Shown: piece by piece, positions 55,825-64,000 of the stretch
How the letters are laid out: every line of letters begins with the position of its first letter
Numbering within the stretch: position 1 is the stretch's first letter
Origin: Methylophilus aquaticus
GTDB taxonomy: Bacteria; Pseudomonadota; Gammaproteobacteria; Burkholderiales; Methylophilaceae
Assembly: GCF_030769565.1 (NCBI RefSeq)
Contig: NZ_JAVCAP010000001.1
Location: 301,113 to 365,112, forward strand
Reading direction: 5' to 3'
Length of the DNA: 64,000 nucleotides
Position numbers and translations under genes: made by a program
Notes under the pieces: generated by a model
What the model saw: the letters and a program-made list of their open reading frames with translations, nothing else
What the model was told of the DNA's origin: nothing
Database searches by the model: none

Positions 55825-56587
55825 TTCTCAAAAGTAGAATTTCTATTAGGACGGGACTGATTGAAGCAAATCCTAATAACAGTAGGATTGATCTTGCCCA
55901 AGTAAGTTCTCTTAATTTTGATAAGGCAAGATTGTTGAATCCTTGGTAAAGACCTACAAAATTAAATGCTGTTTCGAAATTTTCTAACTTTGCTTTTAAG
56001 TTATCAATGGTTTTGAGTTTTGTTGATAATTCATTGTCCCATTTTGATTTTAAAGATTCTATTTCATCAATTTTTTTATTAAAGGATCTAATGTCAGCCA
56101 TGCCTTCATTGTGAATGTAGGATTTAATGATTGCAGACGGCATGACGTATCGAGCCCATAACATTTCTGCATGAAATTGATTGAGTGCTGATAGCGGGGT
56201 AATAAGGTTCTCGAAATAATTTGAGATTGAATTTAGTTCGAAGGACTCCTCATTAACATTAAATTGAGCTTCAAGGATTAATCTGTAAACTGAGGCTGTG
56301 ATGTTGTTGATTAACTCGTTTACAGAAGTGTCGCTGACTTCAGTATCGTTTATGAATTTGCTCAAGTAATTTATTAAGGAGTTGCCAATCCATTCGATAT
56401 TATTTGGGCAATTGATATCAAAAAAAGCTGTGTTATTTTGCAATATCTTAAAGAATTTGATCAGGTTATTTTGCGTCTTAGAAAGTGAAGCATCTGCGAT
56501 TTCATGGGATCTTAGTTTTTTTAAAAATAACCTTATTAGCTCTTGGTTTTGTTGTTGTGAAAAAAAATCATTAGAGATCGTTTCCAT
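55793..56587 (-). CDS. hypothetical coiled-coil membrane protein (AT-rich island)
   Basis: 264 residues, not recognised. It starts after a strong AGGAAGG. The body is helical and rich in Asn, Ile, Ser and Lys. A coiled coil is likely at about 165-205 (IDEIESLKSKWDNELSTKLKTIDNLKAKLENFE), and a hydrophobic hairpin or membrane segment at about 232-252 (SILLLLGFASISPVLIEILLL). Codon use is far more AT-rich than that of xerD and folB on each side, so recent acquisition is likely. Function cannot be named. Confidence 0.65.
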   Translation of the reverse strand: METISNDFFSQQQNQELIRLFLKKLRSHEIADASLSKTQNNLIKFFKILQNNTAFFDINCPNNIEWIGNSLINYLSKFINDTEVSDTSVNELINNITASVYRLILEAQFNVNEESFELNSISNYFENLITPLSALNQFHAEMLWARYVMPSAIIKSYIHNEGMADIRSFNKKIDEIESLKSKWDNELSTKLKTIDNLKAKLENFETAFNFVGLYQGFNNLALSKLRELTWARSILLLLGFASISPVLIEILLLRNEIQRFCFFR

Positions 56588-56598
56588 ATATGACCTTC

Positions 56599-56952
56599 CT
56601 AGGAGTGGCTTCTGTAAATAACTATACCCAGCGCCTTCAACCCAGGCAATATTCCCGGCTTACTTACCTTTAATTTCACATTTTGCGCTTTAAATTCCTG
56701 CAAAATCAGTTGGCAAACATGTTCACCTAAAGCTTCAACCAATTTAAAGCTATGTTCGGCCAAAGTCTCGCGAATACGGCTGACCACCATGCCATAATCA
56801 ATCGTATCTTCAATGGCATCGGTCTGGCAGGCCTGGCTAAAATCATAGCCAATTTCAATATCCAGAATAATGGTCTGCGGGATAGTGCGTTCCCATTCGG
56901 GCACACCGAGTTTGGTTTGTACTTTGACTTGTTCGAGAAAGATAATATCCAT
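56599..56952 (-). CDS. folB: dihydroneopterin aldolase FolB
   Basis: 117 residues with LGVPEWERTIPQTIILDIEI at the start, DTIDYGMVVSRIRE, and the catalytic-lysine region VKLKVSKPGILPG. It makes 6-hydroxymethyl-dihydropterin for folate. Divergent from plsY. Confidence 0.94.
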   Translation of the reverse strand: MDIIFLEQVKVQTKLGVPEWERTIPQTIILDIEIGYDFSQACQTDAIEDTIDYGMVVSRIRETLAEHSFKLVEALGEHVCQLILQEFKAQNVKLKVSKPGILPGLKALGIVIYRSHS

Positions 56953-57065
56953 CAACGCTGATCCTTGTTGTTATTTCCGCGCAGGCCGGAATCCAGTATG
57001 ATTCGGCATCATACAACATCGTACAGCGGCTGGCATAAGCGGCTGACTTTCTCCGGGATTCAAGC

Positions 57066-57677
57066 ATGAATGAAATAGGATTTGATATCGAGGCGCTGGT
57101 CTGGATTGTTGCAGGCTATTTGATCGGCTCAATAGCTTTCGGCATTATTATCAGCAAGTTATACCGCTTGCCTGACCCACGCACGGTGGGCAGTGGCAAT
57201 ATCGGCGCGACCAATGTGGCGCGTAGCGGTAAAAAATCGGCGGCGATTTTAACCTTGGCGGGCGATGCTTTTAAAGGCTGGCTGCCAGTGTGGCTGGCCT
57301 TGCATGCGGGTATGTTGATGGATGTGGTGGCGCTGGTCGGGTTGGCGGTGTTTTTAGGGCATTTATACCCGATTTATCACAAGTTTAAGGGCGGTAAAGG
57401 GGTGGCGACTGCGCTGGGTGTAATGATTGCCTTTTCTGGCTGGTTGGCCCTGAGTGTGATCGCTGTCTGGCTGGCGGTGTTCCTGATTAGCCGCATTTCT
57501 TCATTGTCTGCATTGGTGGCTGCACTATTGTCACCGTTGATTGCCTGGCAGTTTTTGTCACCTTATCCGGTGTATGTGGCAGTCGTGGTGATCATGGCGG
57601 CTTTTCTAATCATTCGACACCAGTCCAATATTGCCAAAATACTCGCCGGGACTGAAACCCGCTTTGGCAAAAAGTAA
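57066..57677 (+). CDS. plsY: glycerol-3-phosphate acyltransferase PlsY
   Basis: 203 residues, five hydrophobic segments. Conserved cytoplasmic motifs: GSGNIGATNVAR, then GHLYPIYHKFKGGKGVATALG and the late RHQSNIAKILAGTE. It acylates glycerol-3-phosphate from acyl phosphate, the first step of phospholipid synthesis. Confidence 0.96.
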   Translation: MNEIGFDIEALVWIVAGYLIGSIAFGIIISKLYRLPDPRTVGSGNIGATNVARSGKKSAAILTLAGDAFKGWLPVWLALHAGMLMDVVALVGLAVFLGHLYPIYHKFKGGKGVATALGVMIAFSGWLALSVIAVWLAVFLISRISSLSALVAALLSPLIAWQFLSPYPVYVAVVVIMAAFLIIRHQSNIAKILAGTETRFGKK

Positions 57678-57692
57678 GTACTTGCCTGTTGG

Positions 57693-58727
57693 CTAGGCGG
57701 GGGCTTTTAATTCCGCCAAATCCCAACGCGGGCGTACGCTAAAGCTGTATGCCTGCGTCGAGGTTTCGGTCTGCGTTTGCATGGCGTTGAGGCGCATGGC
57801 GCCTGCAAAGGCAATCATGGCGCCGTTGTCGGTGCAAAATTCCAGTCTGGGATAGCTTACCTGTGCACCACGCTTGGCGGCGGCTTCATTCAGGCGCTGG
57901 CGCAGGCGTGTGTTGGCCCCCACGCCCCCTGAGACCACCAGTCGCTTCAGCTTGGTCTGCTTAAGCGCTTTCATGCATTTAAGCGTCAAAATTTCGGTGA
58001 CTGATTCCTGAAACTCAAAGGCGATGTCTCGCACCGTTTGATCATCCAGCTGTGGCTGCTTGTTGACCAGTGTGAGCACGGCTGTTTTGAGCCCGCTAAA
58101 ACTGAAATTCAAATCCGGGCTGTTGAGCATGGGGCGCGGCAACTGAAAGCGTGCCTGGCCAAGGTCGGCCAGTTTTGAGAGTGTCGGGCCGCCCGGGTAG
58201 CCCAGGCCCAGTAATTTGGCGGTTTTATCAAAGGCTTCGCCTGCGGCGTCGTCCAGTGTGTCGCCGAGCAGAGCGTATTGGCCAATGCCGTCTACGCGCA
58301 TGAGTTGACTGTGGCCGCCAGACACCAGTAATGCCACAAAGGGAAAGGCTGGCCGGTTTTCTTCCAGTAGCGGGGCGAGTAAATGGCCCTCAAGGTGGTG
58401 CACACCGACAGAAGGCACTTGCAGCGCAAATGCCAGTGATTGTGCAATGCTGGTGCCGACCAGCAGCGCCCCGGCGAGGCCAGGCCCTTGTGTATAGGCA
58501 ATGCCATCAATCTCTTGCAGCGTTTTGCTGGCGTGCGTCAGCACTTGTTGTGTCAGCGGCAGCGCGCGGCGGATATGGTCACGCGAGGCCAGCTCAGGCA
58601 CTACGCCACCATAAGCGGCATGCATGGCAATTTGCGAATGCAGCGCATGCGCCAGCAGGCCTTGCTCGGTATCGTAAAGCGCGACGCCAGTTTCGTCGCA
58701 GGAGGATTCAAAGCCCAGCACCAGCAT
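57693..58727 (-). CDS. tsaD: tRNA N6-threonylcarbamoyladenosine transferase TsaD
   Basis: 344 residues. The metal ligands lie in [10 protein letters not shown], with [11 protein letters not shown] and [11 protein letters not shown]. It places the threonylcarbamoyl group on A37 of ANN-reading tRNAs. Divergent from rpsU, the classic arrangement; convergent with plsY. Confidence 0.97.
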   Translation of the reverse strand: MLVLGFESSCDETGVALYDTEQGLLAHALHSQIAMHAAYGGVVPELASRDHIRRALPLTQQVLTHASKTLQEIDGIAYTQGPGLAGALLVGTSIAQSLAFALQVPSVGVHHLEGHLLAPLLEENRPAFPFVALLVSGGHSQLMRVDGIGQYALLGDTLDDAAGEAFDKTAKLLGLGYPGGPTLSKLADLGQARFQLPRPMLNSPDLNFSFSGLKTAVLTLVNKQPQLDDQTVRDIAFEFQESVTEILTLKCMKALKQTKLKRLVVSGGVGANTRLRQRLNEAAAKRGAQVSYPRLEFCTDNGAMIAFAGAMRLNAMQTQTETSTQAYSFSVRPRWDLAELKAPA

Positions 58728-58764
58728 TAAGAATGGTCTCGCATAGATTTTTTTGCAGAAGTGA

Positions 58765-58793
58765 TTGATAAATCCGGATAAGCGCGATAGAAT
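58765..58793 (+). promoter_or_regulatory. promoter of rpsU
   Basis: TTGATA and TAGAAT with exactly 17 bases between, 70 bases before the rpsU start and divergent from tsaD. Confidence 0.65.
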
Positions 58794-58862
58794 ACGCGGT
58801 TTTCAGTGCTGCATCAATGCGCAAGCACGATTTGATAACCATTTTTGAAGGATAGGGATTAC

Positions 58863-59075
58863 ATGACCGCTATTCGTGTGAAAGAGAACGAGCCGTTTGA
58901 CGTGGCAATGCGTCGTTTCAAACGTTTGATTGAAAAAACAGGTTTGTTGAACGACTTGCGCGCTCGCGAGTTTTACGAAAAGCCAACTTGGGAACGTAAG
59001 CGTAAAGCGGCTGCTGCGGTTAAACGTCAGTATCGTCGTCTGCGCAACCAACAGTTGCCAACAAAACTCTACTAA
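58863..59075 (+). CDS. rpsU: 30S ribosomal protein bS21
   Basis: 70 residues, very basic: [22 protein letters not shown], ending [13 protein letters not shown]. First gene of the macromolecular synthesis run rpsU-yqeY-dnaG-rpoD. The start at this ATG fits the family. Confidence 0.97.
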   Translation: MTAIRVKENEPFDVAMRRFKRLIEKTGLLNDLRAREFYEKPTWERKRKAAAAVKRQYRRLRNQQLPTKLY

Positions 59076-59125
59076 GCCGTAGAGTGGTTTTTCCGGTTAA
59101 CTATTTACGCGTTAACCGAATATTG

Positions 59126-59153
59126 CAAAGGTTGTGGCATGCCACAACCTTTG
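59126..59153 (+). repeat. perfect 28-base palindrome between rpsU and yqeY
   Basis: 13-base arms CAAAGGTTGTGGC and its complement around AT. No T run follows, so it may be a processing hairpin or partial terminator that lets rpsU be made in excess. Confidence 0.65.
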
Positions 59154-59216
59154 GCTATTTGTAGGCTAGCCGATTTCGTCTGCTGTTTGCAGGCATCATT
59201 ATTACGGGACACTCTG

Positions 59217-59660
59217 ATGAGCTTAAAAGCACAAATTACCGAAGACATGAAAACCGCCATGCGCGCGAAGGATATGCAGCGTTTGGGTGTGATTCGTTTG
59301 TTGCAAGCTGCGATCAAGCAGCGTGAAGTTGATGAGCGTATCGATCTGGATGATGCCGCGGTGATCACTGCAATTGAAAAAATGCTTAAACAGCGCCGTG
59401 ATTCGATTGCCGCCTATGAAGGTGCCAATCGGATGGATCTGGCGGATCAGGAAAAATTTGAAGTCACCGTTTTGCAGGGCTATTTGCCCGCACAGATGAG
59501 CGAAGAGGAAATCAATGCCATTATCGCCAAAGTGATTGCAGAGACCGGGGCTGCCGGTGCCAAGGATATGGGCAAAGTGGTGGGCGCGGTCAAACCGCTG
59601 GTGGCTGGTAAAGCCGATATGGCCAAGGTCTCTGGCATGATTAAGGCTGCATTGGGTTAA
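59217..59660 (+). CDS. yqeY: YqeY/GatB-like domain protein
   Basis: 147 residues: LKAQITEDMKTAMRAKDMQRLGVIRLL at the start, EVTVLQGYLPAQMSEEEI in the middle, and the tail similar to the tRNA-binding end of GatB. It may bind tRNA; no enzyme activity is known. Lies between rpsU and dnaG, as is common. Confidence 0.92.
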   Translation: MSLKAQITEDMKTAMRAKDMQRLGVIRLLQAAIKQREVDERIDLDDAAVITAIEKMLKQRRDSIAAYEGANRMDLADQEKFEVTVLQGYLPAQMSEEEINAIIAKVIAETGAAGAKDMGKVVGAVKPLVAGKADMAKVSGMIKAALG

Positions 59661-59683
59661 ATTCGTCCGTTCGGCAAGCTCAC

Positions 59684-59708
59684 AAAAGGCGCGTGCAGCG
59701 CCTTTTTT
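59684..59708 (+). terminator. terminator between yqeY and dnaG
   Basis: 9-bp stem AAAAGGCGC / GCGCCTTTT, five-base loop, then T. It lies inside the rpsU-rpoD run and should reduce dnaG transcription from upstream. Confidence 0.85.
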
Positions 59709-59778
59709 ATTTCGCGCTTTTATTGACTGCCGTCTTGCCGAGTCGTCAGCCATGGCCTGATATGCGATACTTGCGTTT

Positions 59779-61518
59779 ATGATTCCAGAAAGTTTTATTC
59801 AAGAACTGCTCAACCGTGTGGATATTGTCGAAGTGATCGACAAGGCAGTGCCATTGAAAAAAGCCGGGGCCAATTATTCGGCCTGCTGCCCGTTTCATAA
59901 CGAAAAATCCCCCAGTTTTACCGTCAGCCCGACCAAGCAGTTTTATCACTGTTTTGGCTGTGGTGCGCATGGCAGTGCGATCAGTTTTCTCATGGAATAT
60001 AACGGCCTCAGCTTTATAGAGGCGATTCATGATCTGGCAAAAAATATTGGCATGATTGTGCCACAGGAGCAGCGCGACCCCAGTCAGCCCGCGCCGCCCA
60101 GTAAAGCCGTCATGCTCAGTTTGCAGGAAACCCTGCAGCAGGCGGCCGCGTATTACAAAGCTGAGCTTAAAAAATCCCCCCGTGCCATTGAATACCTGAA
60201 AGCGCGTGGACTGAGCGGCCAGATTGCGGCCAGGTTTCAAATTGGCTATGCCCCGGCTGGCTGGCAGAATCTGCAAACCGTGTTTCCGCAGTATGAGGCC
60301 GAAGCGCTTGAAACCGCCGGGCTGGTGGTGCAAAACGAGCAGGGGCGTCGCTATGACCGCTTCCGTGATCGCATCATGTTTCCTATTTACAATCAAAAAG
60401 GGGAAGTGATCGGGTTTGGCGGGCGCGTGATTAACCCGGAAGACACCCCTAAATATTACAACTCGCCAGAAACGCCGCTGTTTCAAAAGGGCCACGAGTT
60501 GTATGGCTTGTTTATGGCACGGCGCGCCATACGCGATGCCGGTCGGGTGCTGGTGGTGGAAGGGTATATGGATGTGGTGGCGCTGGCGCAATATGGCATC
60601 GACTATGCCGTGGCGGCGTTGGGCACGGCGACGACGCCGTTTCACGTCGCCAAGCTGATGCGGCAAACCGATGAAATTGTCTTCAGTTTTGACGGTGACA
60701 AGGCCGGGCGAACAGCGGCCTGGCGTGCCGTGATGAATGCCTTGCCTGCAATCAAAGATGGCCTGAAGTTGCGTTTTTTGTTCTTGCCGCAGGAGCATGA
60801 CCCTGACAGTTTTGTGCGTGAATTTGGCAAGGCGGCTTTTGAAGCGGAAATGAATAAAGCCATGCCGCTGTCGCAATACATCATTCAGCACCTGAGTGAG
60901 CAAAATCCACTGGCTTCGCAAGAAGACAAGGTGCAGTTTTTAAATGATGCCGAACCGATTCTCAAGCAGATTCAGGCGCCACGATACGCCACTTTGCTGC
61001 GCAAAAAGGTGGCTGAACTGGCTGGTTTGGGTGAAGGGGAAATGCAGCGCATGCTCAAGTTACCCAATCCGGCCAAAGTTCAGCAAAAGGCCGTCAGGCA
61101 GCGTGCGCGCACCACGCTTTCGATTTATGTCCGGCTAGCTTTAATGCTGCTGATGCAGCCGCAATGGGCCACCCCAGACTTGCTGGCCAATGTGACGGGT
61201 GAGGGCGAAGAGGAAAACATGTTGCGGGTGCTGGTGAAAGCGGCCATCAGTCAGCCGCAATCCCGCCCGGTGGTGTTGCTGCAAATGATTACGCCTTATA
61301 TTTCAGAGGTTTTGCGCAATCAATTGCACAGAGAGTTGTCTCTGTTAGATGAATCACTCGACTTTGCCCTTGAATTTGAAGCTACGCGTACCCAATTAGC
61401 CGATATGGCGCATAACAAGCGCGACAAAACGATGCTCAATCAACTCACAGAAAAGCCATTTTCTGCACTCAGCGATGCTGAACGTGAGGCATTAAGGCAG
61501 CTGACATCCAAGCGCTAG
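59779..61518 (+). CDS. dnaG: DNA primase DnaG
   Basis: 579 residues. N-terminal CHC2 zinc finger (CCPFHNEKSPSF, CFGCGAHG), Toprim core with VEGYMDVVAL and FSFDGDKAGRTAAWRA acidic residues, and a C-terminal DnaB-binding helical part. Makes RNA primers at the fork. Confidence 0.98.
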   Translation: MIPESFIQELLNRVDIVEVIDKAVPLKKAGANYSACCPFHNEKSPSFTVSPTKQFYHCFGCGAHGSAISFLMEYNGLSFIEAIHDLAKNIGMIVPQEQRDPSQPAPPSKAVMLSLQETLQQAAAYYKAELKKSPRAIEYLKARGLSGQIAARFQIGYAPAGWQNLQTVFPQYEAEALETAGLVVQNEQGRRYDRFRDRIMFPIYNQKGEVIGFGGRVINPEDTPKYYNSPETPLFQKGHELYGLFMARRAIRDAGRVLVVEGYMDVVALAQYGIDYAVAALGTATTPFHVAKLMRQTDEIVFSFDGDKAGRTAAWRAVMNALPAIKDGLKLRFLFLPQEHDPDSFVREFGKAAFEAEMNKAMPLSQYIIQHLSEQNPLASQEDKVQFLNDAEPILKQIQAPRYATLLRKKVAELAGLGEGEMQRMLKLPNPAKVQQKAVRQRARTTLSIYVRLALMLLMQPQWATPDLLANVTGEGEEENMLRVLVKAAISQPQSRPVVLLQMITPYISEVLRNQLHRELSLLDESLDFALEFEATRTQLADMAHNKRDKTMLNQLTEKPFSALSDAEREALRQLTSKR

Positions 61519-61561
61519 CAGGTTTTTTGCAGCAATACTCAAAAAAGCCGGTGCCAGGTGC

Positions 61562-61590
61562 TTAAAAAAAGTGCAAAAATCGGGTAAAAT
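61562..61590 (+). promoter_or_regulatory. likely rpoD promoter
   Basis: TTAAAA and TAAAAT, 17 bases apart, about 90 bases before rpoD. Confidence 0.4.
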
Positions 61591-61678
61591 GTAGGGTTTC
61601 CCGTAATGTTAAATCAAGCAGTGTGACCGAAGTTGTGGGGGCTGCTGGGTAACAATTATTTTAGAGGTGGAATCGGCC

Positions 61679-63628
61679 ATGGCCAGACCAAAAGCAGATA
61701 AAAGTTTAGATAAAGAGCTCGGAATCAACGAAGTCGACACCCCCAGAGATCCTGCTACACAGGCCCTTGATGCCGAAGCACGCCGTACCCGCTTGAAAAC
61801 CCTGATTGTATTGGGCAAAGAGCGCGGTTACCTCACCTACGCCGAAATTAATGACCACCTCCCGGATGACGTGCAAGACTCCGAGCAGATCGAGAGCATT
61901 ATCGGCATGATCAACGACATGGGTATTCAGGTGTATGAAGAAGCGCCTGATGCCGAAGTGTTGTTGATGTCTGATGCACCGCCAGCCGTGGCTGACGAAG
62001 ATGCTGCTGAAGAAGCCGAACAGGCATTGGCCACTGTAGACTCAGAATTTGGCCGTACCACCGATCCGGTACGGATGTACATGCGTGAAATGGGGACAGT
62101 GGACCTGCTGACCCGCGAAGGCGAAATTGAAATTGCCAAACGCATTGAGGATGGTCTCAAGCATATGGTGCAGGCGATTGCCGCCTGTCCAACCACCATC
62201 GCCCAGTTGCTGGACATGGTGGATAAAGTTGAAAAAGACGAAATGAGTGTCGATGAGCTGGTCGACGGCTTGATTGATAGCGACATTGGTCTGGATGATG
62301 CGCTTGCGGTGGAAGAGGACGAAGAAGAAGAGTCCGCTGAAGAGGATGAAGATGAGGATGATGAAGACAGTGATGCCAAGGCCTCAGCCTTGTCTGCTGA
62401 AGTCATTGCCAAGCTTAAGGAAGAAGTGCTTGCGCGTTTTGCCATCATTCGTGCCGCCAACACCCAAATGAACACGATTCGCGAGGCCAAAGGCACGCAA
62501 GATACAGAATACAAAACCCTGCATCAGCAAGTGCTGGATGAACTGACCGCCTTCCGTTTTTCGGCCAAACAGGTTGAAGCGCTGTGTGACCAGGTGCGCC
62601 AAATGGTGGAAGAAGTGCGTACCCACGAGCGCAAGATCATGGAGTTTTGTGTAGACAAGGCTGGCATGCCACGTCAGCAATTTATCAAGAGCTTTGTTGG
62701 CAACGAAATCAACCTGCAATGGCTGGAGAATGAACTGACCGGCAACCCCGCCTACGGCGAGCGTCTGGAACGTTTCAGGCACTCTATTCTGGATCAGCAA
62801 GAGCGCCTGCAAAACCTGCAAAACCGCGTTGGTTTGCCGATCAAAGAATTGCGCGACATTAACAAGCAAATGACCACCGGCGAAGCCCGTGCCCGTCGCG
62901 CCAAACGCGAAATGATCGAGGCCAACCTGCGTCTGGTGATTTCCATTGCCAAAAAATACACCAACCGTGGCCTGCAGTTCCTTGATTTGATTCAGGAAGG
63001 CAACATCGGCCTGATGAAAGCCGTGGACAAATTTGAATACCGCCGTGGTTACAAGTTCTCCACCTATGCAACATGGTGGATTCGCCAGGCCATCACGCGT
63101 TCGATTGCTGACCAGGCACGTACCATCCGTATCCCGGTGCACATGATCGAAACCATCAACAAGATGAACCGTATCAGCCGCCAGATCCTGCAAGAAACTG
63201 GTCTGGAGCCTGATCCGGCCACTCTGGCTGAAAAAATGGAAATGCCGGAAGAAAAAATCCGCAAAATCCTCAAAATCAGCAAGGAGCCGATATCGATGGA
63301 AACGCCGATTGGTGACGACGAAGACAGCCACTTGGGTGACTTTATTGAAGACAACACCACGCTGGCCCCAATGGATGCTGCCGTGTACGCCAGCCTGCGT
63401 GACGCCACCAGTGAAGTGCTGGAATCATTGACCCCGCGCGAAGCCAAAGTGCTGCGTATGCGTTTCGGGATCGAAATGAACACCGACCACACGCTGGAAG
63501 AAGTAGGCAAACAGTTTGATGTCACCCGCGAACGTATCCGCCAGATCGAAGCCAAGGCTCTGCGTAAACTGCGTCACCCGACCCGCTCGGAACGCCTGCG
63601 CAGCTTCTTAGAAAACGGCCAGGATTAG
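61679..63628 (+). CDS. rpoD: primary sigma factor RpoD (sigma-70)
   Basis: 649 residues. Region 1.1 at the start, region 1.2 ([21 protein letters not shown]), a strongly acidic non-conserved insert (about 205-240), region 2 ([57 protein letters not shown]), and region 4.2 helix-turn-helix ([30 protein letters not shown]). The ATG is chosen over a GTG four codons upstream, with GAGG before it. tRNA-Ile2 follows. Confidence 0.98.
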   Translation: MARPKADKSLDKELGINEVDTPRDPATQALDAEARRTRLKTLIVLGKERGYLTYAEINDHLPDDVQDSEQIESIIGMINDMGIQVYEEAPDAEVLLMSDAPPAVADEDAAEEAEQALATVDSEFGRTTDPVRMYMREMGTVDLLTREGEIEIAKRIEDGLKHMVQAIAACPTTIAQLLDMVDKVEKDEMSVDELVDGLIDSDIGLDDALAVEEDEEEESAEEDEDEDDEDSDAKASALSAEVIAKLKEEVLARFAIIRAANTQMNTIREAKGTQDTEYKTLHQQVLDELTAFRFSAKQVEALCDQVRQMVEEVRTHERKIMEFCVDKAGMPRQQFIKSFVGNEINLQWLENELTGNPAYGERLERFRHSILDQQERLQNLQNRVGLPIKELRDINKQMTTGEARARRAKREMIEANLRLVISIAKKYTNRGLQFLDLIQEGNIGLMKAVDKFEYRRGYKFSTYATWWIRQAITRSIADQARTIRIPVHMIETINKMNRISRQILQETGLEPDPATLAEKMEMPEEKIRKILKISKEPISMETPIGDDEDSHLGDFIEDNTTLAPMDAAVYASLRDATSEVLESLTPREAKVLRMRFGIEMNTDHTLEEVGKQFDVTRERIRQIEAKALRKLRHPTRSERLRSFLENGQD

Positions 63629-63636
63629 TTTATAAT
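63608..63636 (+). promoter_or_regulatory. promoter of tRNA-Ile2 overlapping the end of rpoD
   Basis: TTAGAA (63608-63613, inside the last rpoD codons) and a perfect TATAAT (63631-63636), 17 bases apart. Transcription would begin a few bases before the mature tRNA. Confidence 0.6.
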
Positions 63637-63648
63637 CACACGCTTTTC

Positions 63649-63727
<79 letters not shown>

Positions 63728-63732
63728 TTTAT

Positions 63733-63770
63733 AAAGAGACTCAAGGTTAACGCCTTGGGTCTTTTTTTTT
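63733..63770 (+). terminator. terminator of tRNA-Ile2
   Basis: 10-bp stem (one G-T pair) AGACTCAAGG / CCTTGGGTCT, six-base loop, then a run of nine or more T. Confidence 0.92.
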
Positions 63771-63804
63771 GGGGTGAATATCCTTTGGACTCTAGCTTAA
63801 GCAA

Positions 63805-63887
63805 TTAACGACTCATTAAAACTACTGCAACTACTAATTCCGTAATTAACATTGCAAACATCAGATATTTTGCGGTATCAACAGAGG
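63805..63887 (-). pseudogene. possible 3' end of a membrane protein gene cut by the IS element
   Basis: On the minus strand the frame leading to the TAA at 63805-63807 encodes SVDTAKYLMFAMLITELVV and then AVVLMSR, a hydrophobic C-terminal-like peptide. The frame is lost in the IS end. Either the element truncated a gene here, or this is a chance 18-codon ORF starting at the internal ATG. Confidence 0.3.
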
Positions 63888-64000
63888 TGGACCCGGAAAA
63901 CTGGACAGTGTTTTAAGTGATATTCTTGCTTAACCTTGCAGCCGATAGGCGGCAGAAAGCAGAGAAAGAAAGCAATGAAACGTACCCGAAGAACCCACGC
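63888..64000 (+). mobile_element. left end of an IS3-family insertion sequence (truncated by window)
   Basis: Sequence beginning TGGACCCGGAAAACTGGACAG, with the repeated TGGAC units typical of the terminal repeat of some IS3-family elements, followed 60-90 bases later by a transposase-like start. The far end is outside the window, so completeness is unknown. Confidence 0.65.
63975..64000 (+). CDS. IS3-family transposase OrfA, first residues only
   Basis: ATG with AGAAAG upstream encodes MKRTRRTH before the window ends, a start often seen in IS3-family OrfA proteins of the helix-turn-helix type. Only eight full codons are visible. Confidence 0.5.

Noticed and set aside
59746..60921. 391-codon open frame antisense to dnaG
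   Set aside because: It lies wholly opposite a clear primase gene, and its His/Arg/Gln-rich product has no recognisable domain; it is a by-product of dnaG codon use.
62280..62400. Acidic low-complexity run in rpoD as a possible insertion
   Set aside because: A Glu/Asp-rich non-conserved region between regions 1.2 and 2 is normal in proteobacterial sigma-70.

Overview
The window looks like the chromosome of a methylotrophic betaproteobacterium, most likely Methylophilaceae (Methylophilus-like). Three things support this. Gene orders are typically betaproteobacterial: yebC-ruvCAB-ybgC-tolQRAB-pal-cpoB-queEC, rpsP-rimM-trmD-rplS, fmdB-DUF502-aspS and rpsU-yqeY-dnaG-rpoD. There is a free-standing pqqA for the methanol dehydrogenase cofactor PQQ. 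There are also two fused SoxY-SoxZ-like carriers of the type found with quinoprotein dehydrogenases. The genus is inference; nothing here proves it. Coding density is high and most genes are housekeeping.

Layout. 1-8.9 kb: cation/proton antiporter, ThiO-like oxidase, moaC, BepA-like protease, a Tat-exported SoxYZ-like fusion, and ahpC-ahpF with three hairpins between them. 9.0-10.8 kb: a two-gene nitric oxide cassette, nsrR-like regulator and hmp, each behind a related palindromic operator. 10.9-19.9 kb: FAD oxidoreductase, diguanylate cyclase, hda, AI-2E/PerM permease, purM, two DUF3108 proteins and an RsmB-type methyltransferase. 20-26 kb: orphan pqqA, DUF4202, transporters and ampD, with a decayed second ampD copy on the far side of an EamA transporter. 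26-31 kb: pilSR and a sigma factor-DUF3619-DUF3106 operon. 31-42 kb: D,D-endopeptidase, gcvH, fmdB-DUF502-aspS, apt, VOC protein, second SoxYZ-like carrier behind a CRP-type site, yjbQ, a U32 peptidase-like tRNA modification protein, a CBS protein, and a MarR-SnoaL-EamA cassette. 42-55.7 kb: recombination, Tol-Pal, queuosine, ribosomal protein and tRNA modification genes, then xerD. 55.7-56.6 kb: an AT-rich insertion with an unrecognised membrane protein. 56.6-64 kb: folB, plsY, tsaD, the macromolecular synthesis operon, tRNA-Ile2(CAU), and the left end of an IS3-family element running off the window.

How the parts fit: the methylotrophy-linked pieces (pqqA and the two SoxYZ-like carriers) are scattered as single genes rather than clustered. 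The stress genes (ahpCF, nsrR-hmp) form compact self-contained units. I see no CRISPR array, phage, or recognisable multi-gene defence system. The less ordinary items are an EF-hand-like loop inside Pal, a long Ala/Lys/Glu tail on ribosomal protein bS16, the degenerate duplicate of ampD, a MarR gene whose consensus promoter almost touches its start codon, and the AT-rich island beside xerD.
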